In this document: positions 1 to 7,077 of the stretch, piece after piece | Layout of the letters: each line of letters starts with the position of its first letter | Position numbering within the stretch: the stretch's first letter is position 1 | Origin: Fretibacterium sp. | GTDB taxonomy: Bacteria; Synergistota; Synergistia; Synergistales; Aminobacteriaceae | Assembly (NCBI GenBank): GCA_016280565.1 | Contig: JAEEGY010000163.1 | Span: 1-15,468 of the forward strand | Direction: 5' to 3' | Length of the DNA: 15,468 nucleotides | The notes under the pieces: generated by a model | What the model was told of the DNA's origin: nothing | The model's database searches: none | Seen by the model: only the letters and a program-made list of their open reading frames with translations | Made by a program: the position numbers and the translations under genes

Positions 1-1
1 C

Positions 2-37
2 ATGAAGAAGGGAACAGAGCAGATTGAGGAGGAATAA
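2..37 (+). other. Tail of an upstream reading frame or short leader peptide
   Basis: The frame beginning at ATG 2 reads MKKGTEQIEEE and stops at 35-37. It is either the charged C-terminal tail of a gene that starts left of the window or an 11-codon leader peptide. The window edge hides any ribosome-binding site, so the two cannot be separated. Its stop lies 33 bases before the permease start, which would suit an operon with translational coupling. Confidence 0.35.
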
Positions 38-65
38 CATTCCTCCCAAAAAAAAGAAGGAGGAA
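28..65 (+). promoter_or_regulatory. Permease leader hairpin with competing anti-Shine-Dalgarno arm
   Basis: Positions 28-35 (GGAGGAAT) and 39-46 (ATTCCTCC) form a perfect 8-bp stem with a 3-base loop. The downstream arm's TTCCTCC (40-46) is also exactly complementary to GGAGGAA at 59-65, which is the ribosome-binding site of the permease starting at 71. The arm can therefore pair with either the upstream copy or the ribosome-binding site, but not both. An open frame from base 2 (or from upstream of the window) ends in TAA at 35-37, at the edge of the hairpin loop, so a ribosome finishing there would cover the structure. The complementarity is seen directly. Regulation by coupling or by a riboswitch-like switch is inferred. 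I see no recognisable purine-riboswitch core in the visible 70 bases. Confidence 0.5.
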
Positions 66-70
66 GCACT

Positions 71-1432
71 ATGTCAGTAAAGTTTTCCAGCCCTGTCAGT
101 ATTGACAACATTTATCAGTTGGACGGCAGGGTGCCGTTTGGGAAGGCCATTCCATTCGGCTTGCAGCATGTGTTGGCCATGTTCGTATCCAACCTTGCGC
201 CTATCACGATCATCGCGGGCGCAGCTCAGCTCTCCGGGGAACAGACGGGGATGCTTCTGCAGAACGCCATGTTCGTAGCGGGGATCGCCACGCTGATCCA
301 GCTCTATCCCATCGTCCTTCCGGGGACCGGGTTGAGGATCGGGGCGCGGCTGCCCATTGTCATGGGGGTCAGCTTCACCTTTGTGACGATCCTGTGTTCC
401 ATCGCCGTGAACTATGGTTATCCTGCCGTAATTGGCGCGGTACTCGTCGGCGGCATCATGGAAGGGACCCTGGGCCTGTTCGCCAGGTATCTGGCGAAGT
501 TCATCAAGCCCATTGTGTCGGCCTCCGTGGTGACGGCCATCGGTATGTCCCTTTTCACGGTAGGGGCCCGCTCCTTCGGCGGCGGCTATGCCGGGGATTT
601 TGGCTCCGCTGCTAATTTGACGATTGGAGTTTTCACCCTGGTGGTGTGTCTGGTCTGGGCCGCGGTCACGAAGGGTTACCTGAAGCAGCTCTCCGTCCTG
701 GCAGGACTCATCGCGGGTTACATCCTCTCCATCTTCATGGGCAAGGTGGACCTGAGCGGCATACTGTCCGGCGGGGCCGTCTCCTTCCCGCACTTCATGA
801 TGTTCAAGCCGGAGTTCCATCTTGGAGCCATCCTCTCGGTGTGCATCATCTTCCTCGTATCCGCTGCGGAGACCATCGGCGACACCTCCGCCATGACCAT
901 GGGCGGCCTTGGACGGCCCATCACGGATCAGGAGGTTTCCGGCTCCCTAGCCTGCGACGGCTTTGCCTCCGCTTTCTCCTCCCTGTTTGGCTGCTCGCCC
1001 GTGACCTCATTCTCCCAGAACGTAGGCCTCATTGCCATGACGAAGGTCGTGAACCGCTTTACCATCATGACCGGGGCGCTCTGCATGGTCCTTGGCGGGC
1101 TCATTCCCGTGGTGGGGAACTTCTTCGCGTCTCTGCCTCAGGCGGTGCTGGGCGGCTGCACTATCATGCTGTTTGGCCAGATACTCCTCTCCGGTATGCA
1201 GATGATTGCTCACTGTGGATTCACTCAGAGGAACATGACCATAGCCTCCCTGTCGCTGGCGGTGGGCGTAGGTTTCACGGCCTCCACGGAAATCGGCATC
1301 TGGCAGATATTCCCACAGCTCATTAAGGATGTCTTCGGAGCTAACGTTGTGGCGGTGGTCTTTGTCGTCGCGATGCTCCTCAGCTATATGCTTCCTGAGG
1401 ACATGGAGATCCAAAAGGTCGAGAAGCAATAA
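71..1432 (+). CDS. NCS2-family xanthine/purine permease
   Basis: This is an inner-membrane nucleobase permease of the NCS2/NAT family, probably proton-coupled xanthine or related purine uptake for salvage. The 453 residues are mostly hydrophobic segments, consistent with the family's 14-helix fold and usual length of about 430-460. Visible family marks are the QH pair in the first helix (Q32-H33), the acidic residue in AETIGD (E267), and the NAT signature QNVGLIAMTK (316-325). Known xanthine/urate carriers start that signature with Gln, whereas uracil carriers of the UraA type have Glu, so I favour xanthine/urate over uracil. The start has a strong AAGGAGG ribosome-binding site (57-63). The gene converges on the helicase gene, with an eroded IS remnant between. 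Exact substrate is inferred; pbuX/xanQ-like is as far as I would go. Confidence 0.93.
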   Translation: MSVKFSSPVSIDNIYQLDGRVPFGKAIPFGLQHVLAMFVSNLAPITIIAGAAQLSGEQTGMLLQNAMFVAGIATLIQLYPIVLPGTGLRIGARLPIVMGVSFTFVTILCSIAVNYGYPAVIGAVLVGGIMEGTLGLFARYLAKFIKPIVSASVVTAIGMSLFTVGARSFGGGYAGDFGSAANLTIGVFTLVVCLVWAAVTKGYLKQLSVLAGLIAGYILSIFMGKVDLSGILSGGAVSFPHFMMFKPEFHLGAILSVCIIFLVSAAETIGDTSAMTMGGLGRPITDQEVSGSLACDGFASAFSSLFGCSPVTSFSQNVGLIAMTKVVNRFTIMTGALCMVLGGLIPVVGNFFASLPQAVLGGCTIMLFGQILLSGMQMIAHCGFTQRNMTIASLSLAVGVGFTASTEIGIWQIFPQLIKDVFGANVVAVVFVVAMLLSYMLPEDMEIQKVEKQ

Positions 1433-1487
1433 GCGTCGTTAGAAGCGGCCATGTTCGCGTTGACGCTTACGGCAGGGCCAGCCCTGA
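1433..1487 (+). other. Post-permease spacer with inverted repeats, no clear terminator
   Basis: AAGCGTC at 1431-1437 is repeated inverted as GACGCTT at 1462-1468, and CAGGG/CCCTG (1473-1477 and 1482-1486) forms a small hairpin. Neither is followed by a T-run on the plus strand, so I do not call a terminator. CCTGAGATCG occurs twice, at 1483-1492 and 1517-1526. Repeated short motifs near an end are typical of IS21-family elements, so the left end of the IS remnant may lie in this spacer, but I cannot fix its boundary. Confidence 0.3.
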
Positions 1488-1740
1488 GATCGACACAGCA
1501 AAAAAAATAAGTTGATCCTGAGATCGGCAGAGTCTGGTATGTTGCAGAATGCAATAGCCAGACTCCGCCATATCCCGAAGCGTTCCATCAACGACGTGTG
1601 AATATCGCAAAGGAGAACAGGATCTCGTCCGGCGACGTGGCTGACCTGCTGACCCACCATCTGGAACGCCGTCCCGGTGATGCGTGCGAGGTGGACTGGA
1701 GCGGAAAGACGATGCGGCTCGTTGACCAGGTCACAGGGAA
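1488..1740 (+). pseudogene. istA: IS21-family transposase (istA) remnant, frameshifted and internally deleted
   Basis: Two frames together read like a shrunken IstA. The first (stop at 1599-1601) contains LILRSAESGMLQNAIARL, resembling the N-terminal helix-turn-helix of IS21 transposases. Inserting one base near 1598 joins it to the next frame, which continues VNIAKENRISSGDVADLL and then RRPGDACEVDWSGKTMRLVD. The last segment matches the PGE-x-x-x-VDW-x-G-K-x-x-x-LVD block of the IstA catalytic core; the Asp at 1694-1696 is the first of its DDE residues. The stretch that normally separates these regions is missing, and the match ends at 1740, inside the end of the helicase gene. No istB partner follows. 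The element is dead; family assignment is from motif recognition only. Confidence 0.72.
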
Positions 1741-3890
1741 ATCAGACGCTCCAACGGGGCCCTGAACGACAGGACCCGCGGGGTGGGCAGGCCGTCAAAG
1801 CGGACCCGGTACGCGGAGCGTCCCCTGTCGACCTCCAGGACAACGCCCTCCCCAAAGGTGCGGTGCGTCACTCTCTCCCCCACCGAAAAGATCGCCTCTT
1901 CCGCTCCCCTTTCCAGCCAATGGCTGCTGAAGGCGATATATTCCCTTGCGTCCGCGATCAGGCTGTCCGCAGGCCGCTGGATGAACTTCAAAAGCGGCTC
2001 GCCGATATCCAGCAGGAACCGCGAGGGATAGCGGGGCGAGCCGTCTGAGTTCCGCCCTCCCGCCTCCGAGAGGAACAGGCCCTTTTGCGCCCTCGTCATG
2101 GCGACAAAGGCCAGGCGGCGTTCCTCCTCCATCCCCTCCCGCGTCCGCGTCTTTTGCGAGGGGAAGACCCCTTCGTTCATGGCGCAGAGAAAGACATAGG
2201 GAAACTCCAGCCCCTTCGCGGCGTGGACGGTCATGAGCTTCACCCTGTCCCGGGCGTCGCCGGCGTCCGAGCCCGTGAAGAGCGCCATGCGCGCAAGGTA
2301 GTCCGGGAGCGCGGCCTCCTCCCCGCAGGTGGTCTCGAACTCATGCACGGACTGTTCCAGCTCCGCAAGGTTGTCCAGCCGGTTCTGGGCCCCCTCTGTG
2401 CGGAGCATCCTCTCATAGCCGCTGGCGTCCAGCACCTCCGCCAGCAGCTCCGAGACCGGCCGGGAAGAACTGTCCCCTGCCAGCCCCTCGATGAGGGCGA
2501 TGCACTGCGCGGCCCGCGTGCCTTTGAAAATCTCCTGCTCAACGGTGAGGTTCAGCGCCTCCCACAGCGTGCAGTTGTTTTGCGCGGCATACTCGCGGAG
2601 GAAGGCCATGCGCCGCTCCCCCATGTTGCGCCGGGGCACGTTGACGATCCGGGCAAAGGACAGGTCGTCCCGAAACGCGATCATCCGCAGGTAGGCAAGC
2701 GCGTCCCGGATCTCCCGCCGCTCAAAGAAGGGGACCCCGCTGTATATCGTGTAGGGGATCTTCTCCTTAATGAAAACGTCCTCCAGCGTCCGGGTGACAT
2801 GGTGCGCCCGGTAGAGGACGCAGATATCGCGGAGCTCCGCCCCGGCTTCGCGAAGTTTTTTTATTTCTCCAACGATCCAGGACGCCTCTTCCTCAGAATT
2901 GCTGGCGTGATAACAAAGCACGGGCGCGCCGTCCTTCAGGGTGGGAAGGATAGATTTTTCCATCCTCACGCTGTTTTTGCTGATGAGGCTGTTGGCCGCC
3001 GCGATGATCTGCGGCGAGGAGCGGTAGTTCTTCATCATGGAGATCGTTTTGACCCCGGGGAAGGCCTTGTCGAAGTCCAGAAAGTAGCGCACGTCCGCGC
3101 CGCGCCAGGTGTAGATGGTCTGGTCCGGGTCGCCGACGATAAAGAGGTTTTTGTGATAGCCACACAGCGCCTCCATCAGCCGGTATTGCAGCCGGTCGAT
3201 GTCCTGGAACTCGTCGATCATGACATATTCAAGGCGCTGCTGCCATTTCTGCCGGGTCTCCCTGTCCTGGTCAAACACGTGGAGGGTGAGCATGATGAGG
3301 TCGTTGTAGTCCAGCCCAAAGCATTTCTTTTCCTGATACAGGTAGCCATAAAAAATGATATCCGAGGGGTCGGAGGCGCTTTCGTACTTTTGGCGCAGCG
3401 GCTCCAGCGGCATGGCGGTCATGTCCCTGTAATAGTCCGTCTCGGTGATCGTCTTGCGGATCTCGATCATGTCCCGCGCGCGGGAAAAGCTCATGTGGCG
3501 CAGCGTCAGGCCCCGCTCCCGGTAGATGATGTCCAGCATGGCGTCGATGTCCGTGTTGTCCAGCACCATGAAACTCCGGGGGTACTGGATGATATGCGCC
3601 TCCTCCTGCAGGACGGAGAGGCAGAAGCCATGAAACGTGCTGATATACCCCGTGTCGTTGTCGCCGATGAGGTTGTGGATGCGGCGCTGCATCTCCCCGG
3701 CGGACTTGTTGGAGAAGGTGACGCAGAGGATGTTCCCCGGCATGACGCCCAGCTCGTTCACCAGCCACGCAAACCGGCGGGACAGCGCGCGTGTCTTGCC
3801 GGAGCCGGCCCCGGCGGCCACGCGGACAAAGCCCTCGGTGGACGTCACCGCCGCGCGCTGTTCATCGTTGAGCCCCTCAAGAATGTCCAC
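1731..3890 (-). CDS. UvrD/PcrA-type superfamily 1A DNA helicase
   Basis: This is an ATP-dependent 3'-5' DNA helicase of the UvrD/PcrA/Rep group, 719 residues and full length, acting in repair and replication-fork maintenance. In order: Walker A GAGSGKT (27-33), motif Ia near TFSNKSAGEM (58-67), Walker B DEFQD (226-230), motif III GDPDQTIYTWRGA (253-265), motif IV NYRSS (288-292), motif V TVHAAKGLEF (554-563), motif VI near EEERRLAFVAMTRA (588-601). A small C-terminal tudor-like module (about 669-716) ends APLERLISL, as in PcrA/UvrD proteins where it contacts RNA polymerase. The start is GTG, preceded by GAGGGGA. It lies downstream of the flagellar terminator and is probably transcribed separately. 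Its last four codons coincide with the edge of the IS21 remnant. Choosing between pcrA, uvrD and rep needs a phylogeny. Confidence 0.95.
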   Translation of the reverse strand: MDILEGLNDEQRAAVTSTEGFVRVAAGAGSGKTRALSRRFAWLVNELGVMPGNILCVTFSNKSAGEMQRRIHNLIGDNDTGYISTFHGFCLSVLQEEAHIIQYPRSFMVLDNTDIDAMLDIIYRERGLTLRHMSFSRARDMIEIRKTITETDYYRDMTAMPLEPLRQKYESASDPSDIIFYGYLYQEKKCFGLDYNDLIMLTLHVFDQDRETRQKWQQRLEYVMIDEFQDIDRLQYRLMEALCGYHKNLFIVGDPDQTIYTWRGADVRYFLDFDKAFPGVKTISMMKNYRSSPQIIAAANSLISKNSVRMEKSILPTLKDGAPVLCYHASNSEEEASWIVGEIKKLREAGAELRDICVLYRAHHVTRTLEDVFIKEKIPYTIYSGVPFFERREIRDALAYLRMIAFRDDLSFARIVNVPRRNMGERRMAFLREYAAQNNCTLWEALNLTVEQEIFKGTRAAQCIALIEGLAGDSSSRPVSELLAEVLDASGYERMLRTEGAQNRLDNLAELEQSVHEFETTCGEEAALPDYLARMALFTGSDAGDARDRVKLMTVHAAKGLEFPYVFLCAMNEGVFPSQKTRTREGMEEERRLAFVAMTRAQKGLFLSEAGGRNSDGSPRYPSRFLLDIGEPLLKFIQRPADSLIADAREYIAFSSHWLERGAEEAIFSVGERVTHRTFGEGVVLEVDRGRSAYRVRFDGLPTPRVLSFRAPLERLISL

Positions 3891-3934
3891 TTATCTTCCC
3901 CTCGCCGGCCTCTGCCGCTCTCAAAATTGCCTCC

Positions 3935-3943
3935 ATTTTACCA
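3935..3943 (-). promoter_or_regulatory. Candidate extended -10 promoter for the helicase gene
   Basis: The minus strand reads TGGTAAAAT, an extended -10 element (TGn followed by TAAAAT). It sits just past the T-run of the flagellar terminator and about 45 bases before the GTG start of the helicase gene. No good -35 hexamer lies 17 bases upstream, which extended -10 promoters can tolerate. Inference from motif and position only. Confidence 0.35.
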
Positions 3944-3944
3944 G

Positions 3945-3974
3945 AAAAACGCGGGGACCCCTCCGGGCCCCCGC
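3945..3974 (-). terminator. Rho-independent terminator of the flagellar operon
   Basis: On the minus strand GCGGGG at 3969-3974 (read inverted) pairs with CCCCGC at 3951-3956. The inner GGG/CCC pairs continue the stem across one mismatch to a 4-base loop, and GTTTTTC follows. The GC-rich stem plus T-run lies 29 bases after the fliK stop codon, with the polarity expected for ending transcription of the flagellar genes before the helicase gene. Confidence 0.8.
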
Positions 3975-4003
3975 GCCGTTATCCAACCGCAGCAACTGGC
4001 CGG

Positions 4004-5809
4004 CTACGCCACCCAGTGCAACATTCCCTCTTCCAGGTCCACGCGGAACTCGTCCTCGGCCTCTTCTGGCTCCTCGGCGTCCCCCATGCGGCCCCGGCGG
4101 CGTTGTTCTCCATCCTGACCGGGCTGTCCCTGGCCCTGCTGGCGCTCGCCGCTGTCCTGCTGGACGTCCACGTCAAACTGCGTCACCTGGACCCCCTGCT
4201 GCTCCAGCGTCATGCGGAGCTGGGAGATCTGGTCCTGAACAAGCTGGCGAACCTGCTCGCTGGACACCCGGATGGAGGCCTCCACGCCGCTCGTGCTGGT
4301 GGTGAGCTCCACCGATATCCTCCCCAGCGCCGGGGGATCGACAATGACGTTGGCCCTCCGCACCCCGTCGGCGCGCACAAAGCGGATGACGTTCACCAGC
4401 CCGTCGCGCAGCACCTCGGCCCGCGGGGCGTAGGCGGCGTTGGGGGTGTTGGGCGCCAGGCTCATCGGCGCGGGAGCCGCCCCCGTGCGGCGGCTGCTCA
4501 GCACGCCCTCAAAGAAGCTCTGGAAGTTGACCCCCCGCGTGTTGTCCTGGCCCTCCGTGCGGTTCCTGGCGGCCTCCCCGGCGGACGCATTCCCGGCGGC
4601 CCGGCGAAGGCCCGGTTGCGCCGGCTGCTGCTGGCCGCGGCTGCTCTGGGCGCCCGCGTCCCCGGTGTTCCCGCCGTTATCGCGGGAGGTGTTGGGCTGC
4701 TGTTCCTCCCCGGCGCGCTGAACGGTGGGAGCCTGGGGCTGGTTTTCCTCTTTCTGGGGCGCGGCGGACTCTTTCGGCGCGGCCTCCTGTGCCCTGGGCT
4801 GAGAGGCTGCCGCCGCTGCTGCGGCTTCATCCGATGGGCTCTGGCGGCGCTGGGTTTTGTCCTCACGGGCGGGCTGAACCGTCCCCTTCTCAGGGGAGTT
4901 TGTCTCCGCAGTTTGGGCGGGCTTTTGTTCCGGCTCCGTCACAGGGACGGCCCCTTCCCGGGGCTTGCCGCCGTCATCGGGCTGGCGGGTGTCCTGAGGC
5001 ATGGCCGCTGCCGCGGGCTCCGCCGTCCCGTCTGCGGCGGGCTCCTCATCGGGCTCTGTCTCCTCTGTCTCCTCTGTCTCCTCTGTCTCCTCCGGCTTCT
5101 CACGGGACGGGAGTTTTTTTGCGCCAGTGACGGGTTTCTCCGTCTTCTCCTTTACCTCCGTGGGGGCGGGCACGGACGCGGGGTCTGTCTTCATCTCCCC
5201 CTCCGGCTGGCCGGGGAACAGGACGGCAAGCTGCTGTTTCAGGTCCTCCGCCACTTCGGGCTCCAGCTCGGGGGAAAGCTCCTCCAACGTCTGAAGCAGT
5301 TCCTCGCGCAGAGAGGGAAGCTCCTCCGGCTTCGCCGTCTTCAGCTTCGACAGCAGGGAGGCCAGCTTTTCGGCCCCCTCCGGGCTCAGGAGCCCCTTGT
5401 TCATCAGGGCTTCCATTTTCTGGAGAAGGGCGTCCACTGCCTTTGTGTCCACCGCTGGCTCCGGAAGCGGCTGGGACGTTTGCTCCGCCTTATCCGGCTC
5501 GCTTTTCATAGAAGCAACCAACGAGAGCGCAGACTCAGCAAGGAGCACAGGGGGCTGAAGGGAGGCTTGTTCCTGCCCTGCCGGTTCCATCATCTGCGGC
5601 GCGGGCGGCACAGGGGGCACGGATGCCTCGACAGAGGCCTGGGCTTCCGGCTCCTGTGCGCTGGCAAACTCCGCAACGAGGCTGTCAAAGAGGCCGGGCT
5701 CCGCCGTCTCTCCGCTCACGCCCCGGCCTCCCGTGTCCGTGCCGGGCGTCACACCGCCCTGGGTTAGATTGACCTGCACAAAAGGGAGAGCGTCTGCCAT
5801 CGTCCCCAC
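4004..5809 (-). CDS. fliK: Flagellar hook-length control protein FliK
   Basis: FliK is exported during hook assembly and switches the export gate from hook to filament substrates when the hook reaches full length. The C-terminal Flg_hook domain (about 465-550) is clear, with VDPPALGRISVEL and a following helix RQLVQDQISQLRMTLEQQG. The long N-terminal and middle part is rich in Pro, Glu, Gln and Ala with little predicted structure, as expected of the ruler region. At 601 residues it is at the long end for the family. It contains a fourfold EET repeat encoded by a 9-base tandem repeat (5054-5089). The start is uncertain: GTG at 5809, or ATG at 5800, which is three codons later (598 residues) and better spaced from GAGAGG. 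It is the last gene of the operon, before a terminator. Confidence 0.93.
   Translation of the reverse strand: MGTMADALPFVQVNLTQGGVTPGTDTGGRGVSGETAEPGLFDSLVAEFASAQEPEAQASVEASVPPVPPAPQMMEPAGQEQASLQPPVLLAESALSLVASMKSEPDKAEQTSQPLPEPAVDTKAVDALLQKMEALMNKGLLSPEGAEKLASLLSKLKTAKPEELPSLREELLQTLEELSPELEPEVAEDLKQQLAVLFPGQPEGEMKTDPASVPAPTEVKEKTEKPVTGAKKLPSREKPEETEETEETEETEPDEEPAADGTAEPAAAAMPQDTRQPDDGGKPREGAVPVTEPEQKPAQTAETNSPEKGTVQPAREDKTQRRQSPSDEAAAAAAASQPRAQEAAPKESAAPQKEENQPQAPTVQRAGEEQQPNTSRDNGGNTGDAGAQSSRGQQQPAQPGLRRAAGNASAGEAARNRTEGQDNTRGVNFQSFFEGVLSSRRTGAAPAPMSLAPNTPNAAYAPRAEVLRDGLVNVIRFVRADGVRRANVIVDPPALGRISVELTTSTSGVEASIRVSSEQVRQLVQDQISQLRMTLEQQGVQVTQFDVDVQQDSGERQQGQGQPGQDGEQRRRGRMGDAEEPEEAEDEFRVDLEEGMLHWVA
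5054..5089 (-). repeat. Four tandem 9-base units inside fliK
   Basis: Four perfect copies of CTCTGTCTC (plus strand) lie end to end, followed by a partial copy. In the coding direction they encode Glu-Glu-Thr four times. Because the unit is a multiple of three, copy-number change would lengthen or shorten the protein without breaking its frame. Confidence 0.9.
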
Positions 5810-5820
5810 GTCCTCTCGTT

Positions 5821-6498
5821 TTATTGTTTTGGCCTGGCCATGAGCTCCGTCAGGCGGGCCGCCTTCTGGGGTTTCATCTTTCCAAGGATCGCTGCCCTGG
5901 CCTCGTTGGGCAGTTTCAGCAGCAATTCCACCGCCAGGGAATCCCTGAGCTGCTCCACCACCGCGGCGGCGTTCCGGGCGGACATATCCTGATAGGTGTG
6001 CGCCACCTGGTTCATGAGCTCCTGCTCGCTCTGGGTGGGTTTGCCGCCCGAAGCGGCGATCTCCTCCGCCTCGGCCACCCGCTCCTCCCGGCGCTGGACC
6101 TCCGTTATCCGGGTGCCCAGATCAGTGGACAGGGTATCCAGGCCGGCGCGGCGGTCCGTCAGGTTTCGCTCCCGCTCATCCAGGCGCCTTTGCCACTCCA
6201 TGAGTTCGATCGCGCGGCGCTCATTGACTGTCAGGGAGTACTCTGCCGGGACCTTGAAAAAGTCCGCCAGCGGCTCCCCCACATAGGGAATCTTCGGGAT
6301 GATGCTCCAGAAAAGCGGACGCCCATCCCAAAAACCGCTGAGGTGAAGTCCTACCGCCGTTCCCACCCCCAGAAGGATCATCCAGAAGAGCAGGGAAATC
6401 TTGCCAAGTTTTTTTTTCTTTTTCTTCTTCGCCGGGACTACCGCGGCAGCTTCTTCCGCTGCTGCTGCTGCTGCCTCAGGCGCACGTTCCTCTGCCAT
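5821..6498 (-). CDS. MotE-like membrane-anchored coiled-coil flagellar protein
   Basis: This 225-residue protein has an Ala/Glu-rich cytoplasmic tail, a run of seven lysines (24-30), a single membrane helix (about 34-52), a long charged coiled coil (about 90-160) and a C-terminal domain (about 165-222) with VAHTYQDMSARNAAAVVEQL and ARAAILGKMKPQKAARLTEL. That last domain resembles the MgtE N-terminal/FliG-like fold of MotE, a chaperone for flagellar stator assembly in other bacteria. The layout points to a periplasmic coiled coil and C-terminal domain. The start ATG has GGAGG 8 bases upstream; it lies 17 bases after the transglycosylase gene and 11 before fliK. Family assignment is fairly safe; the exact job is inferred from family and location. 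Confidence 0.78.
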   Translation of the reverse strand: MAEERAPEAAAAAAEEAAAVVPAKKKKKKKLGKISLLFWMILLGVGTAVGLHLSGFWDGRPLFWSIIPKIPYVGEPLADFFKVPAEYSLTVNERRAIELMEWQRRLDERERNLTDRRAGLDTLSTDLGTRITEVQRREERVAEAEEIAASGGKPTQSEQELMNQVAHTYQDMSARNAAAVVEQLRDSLAVELLLKLPNEARAAILGKMKPQKAARLTELMARPKQ

Positions 6499-6515
6499 TT
6501 AGACTTCCTCCAAAA

Positions 6516-7076
6516 TCAGCCCTGCTCCCGAATGCGGTGGTAAAGCGCCATCACATTTTTGACGTAGCGGCTCGACACAGACGGGATATGCCCTCCGTCC
6601 ACGCGGGCCGGGCCGGCGTTGTAGGCTGCCAGAGCCTTCTCAACGTCCCCTTTGTACTTATCGGTCAGGTCGGAGATATATTTGACCCCGCCCTCGATGT
6701 TCTGCTCCGGGTCAAAGGGGTCGGCGACGCCCAGCATGGCGGCGGTGCGGGGCATGAGCTGCATGAGGCCCTGCGCCCCCTTGCTGGAGATCGCGTCCGT
6801 CTTCCAGCCGGACTCCACCTGGATCATGGCGCGGATGAGCTCCTGATCGACGTTATAGCGGTCGGCGCAGCGGTCGATGACGTCCTGGAGCTCCGCGTAG
6901 GAGAGCTTGCCCGTCCTGGGGGCCGCCTGGGCTTTCTTTTTGCTGACCTCGTCAAGGACATCAACAAAACGGTTTTTGACAGGCTGCACAGGAGGATTGT
7001 CCGGCATGGTCTTCCGCACGATCTCATCAATGCGGCTCAAGACCTGGTTGACTCTCGTTAAATCGGGACCGATCAC
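6516..7076 (-). CDS. Lytic transglycosylase (SLT domain) of the flagellar operon
   Basis: This 186-residue protein carries a Slt70-type lytic transglycosylase domain, which cleaves peptidoglycan between MurNAc and GlcNAc. Visible marks are the catalytic Glu in IQVESGW (E88), GAQGLMQLMP (about 100-109), the AYNAGP motif near residue 150, and a C-terminal RYVKNVMALY helix. The N-terminal 55 residues are hydrophilic and helical, with no signal peptide or membrane segment. Placed between fliJ and a motE-like gene, it most likely opens the wall for the flagellar rod, as FlgJ or SltF do elsewhere. The missing leader suggests export through the flagellar apparatus (inferred). The GTG start follows the fliJ stop by one base, and its ribosome-binding site GGGAGGG lies inside the end of fliJ. 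Confidence 0.9.
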   Translation of the reverse strand: MIGPDLTRVNQVLSRIDEIVRKTMPDNPPVQPVKNRFVDVLDEVSKKKAQAAPRTGKLSYAELQDVIDRCADRYNVDQELIRAMIQVESGWKTDAISSKGAQGLMQLMPRTAAMLGVADPFDPEQNIEGGVKYISDLTDKYKGDVEKALAAYNAGPARVDGGHIPSVSSRYVKNVMALYHRIREQG

Positions 7077-7077
7077 G

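Noticed and set aside
1473..1486. Hairpin after the permease as a terminator
   Set aside because: The stem is only 5-6 bp and no T-run follows it on the plus strand.
2085..4118. 677-codon open frame on the plus strand, opposite the helicase
   Set aside because: It is antisense to a complete helicase with every motif, its translation is Arg/Leu/Val/Pro/His-rich with no domain, and GC-rich DNA commonly leaves such long shadow frames.
4016..5767. 583-codon open frame on the plus strand, opposite fliK
   Set aside because: Leu/Gly/Arg-rich shadow of the Pro/Glu/Gln-rich fliK coding strand, with no ribosome-binding site or recognisable domain.
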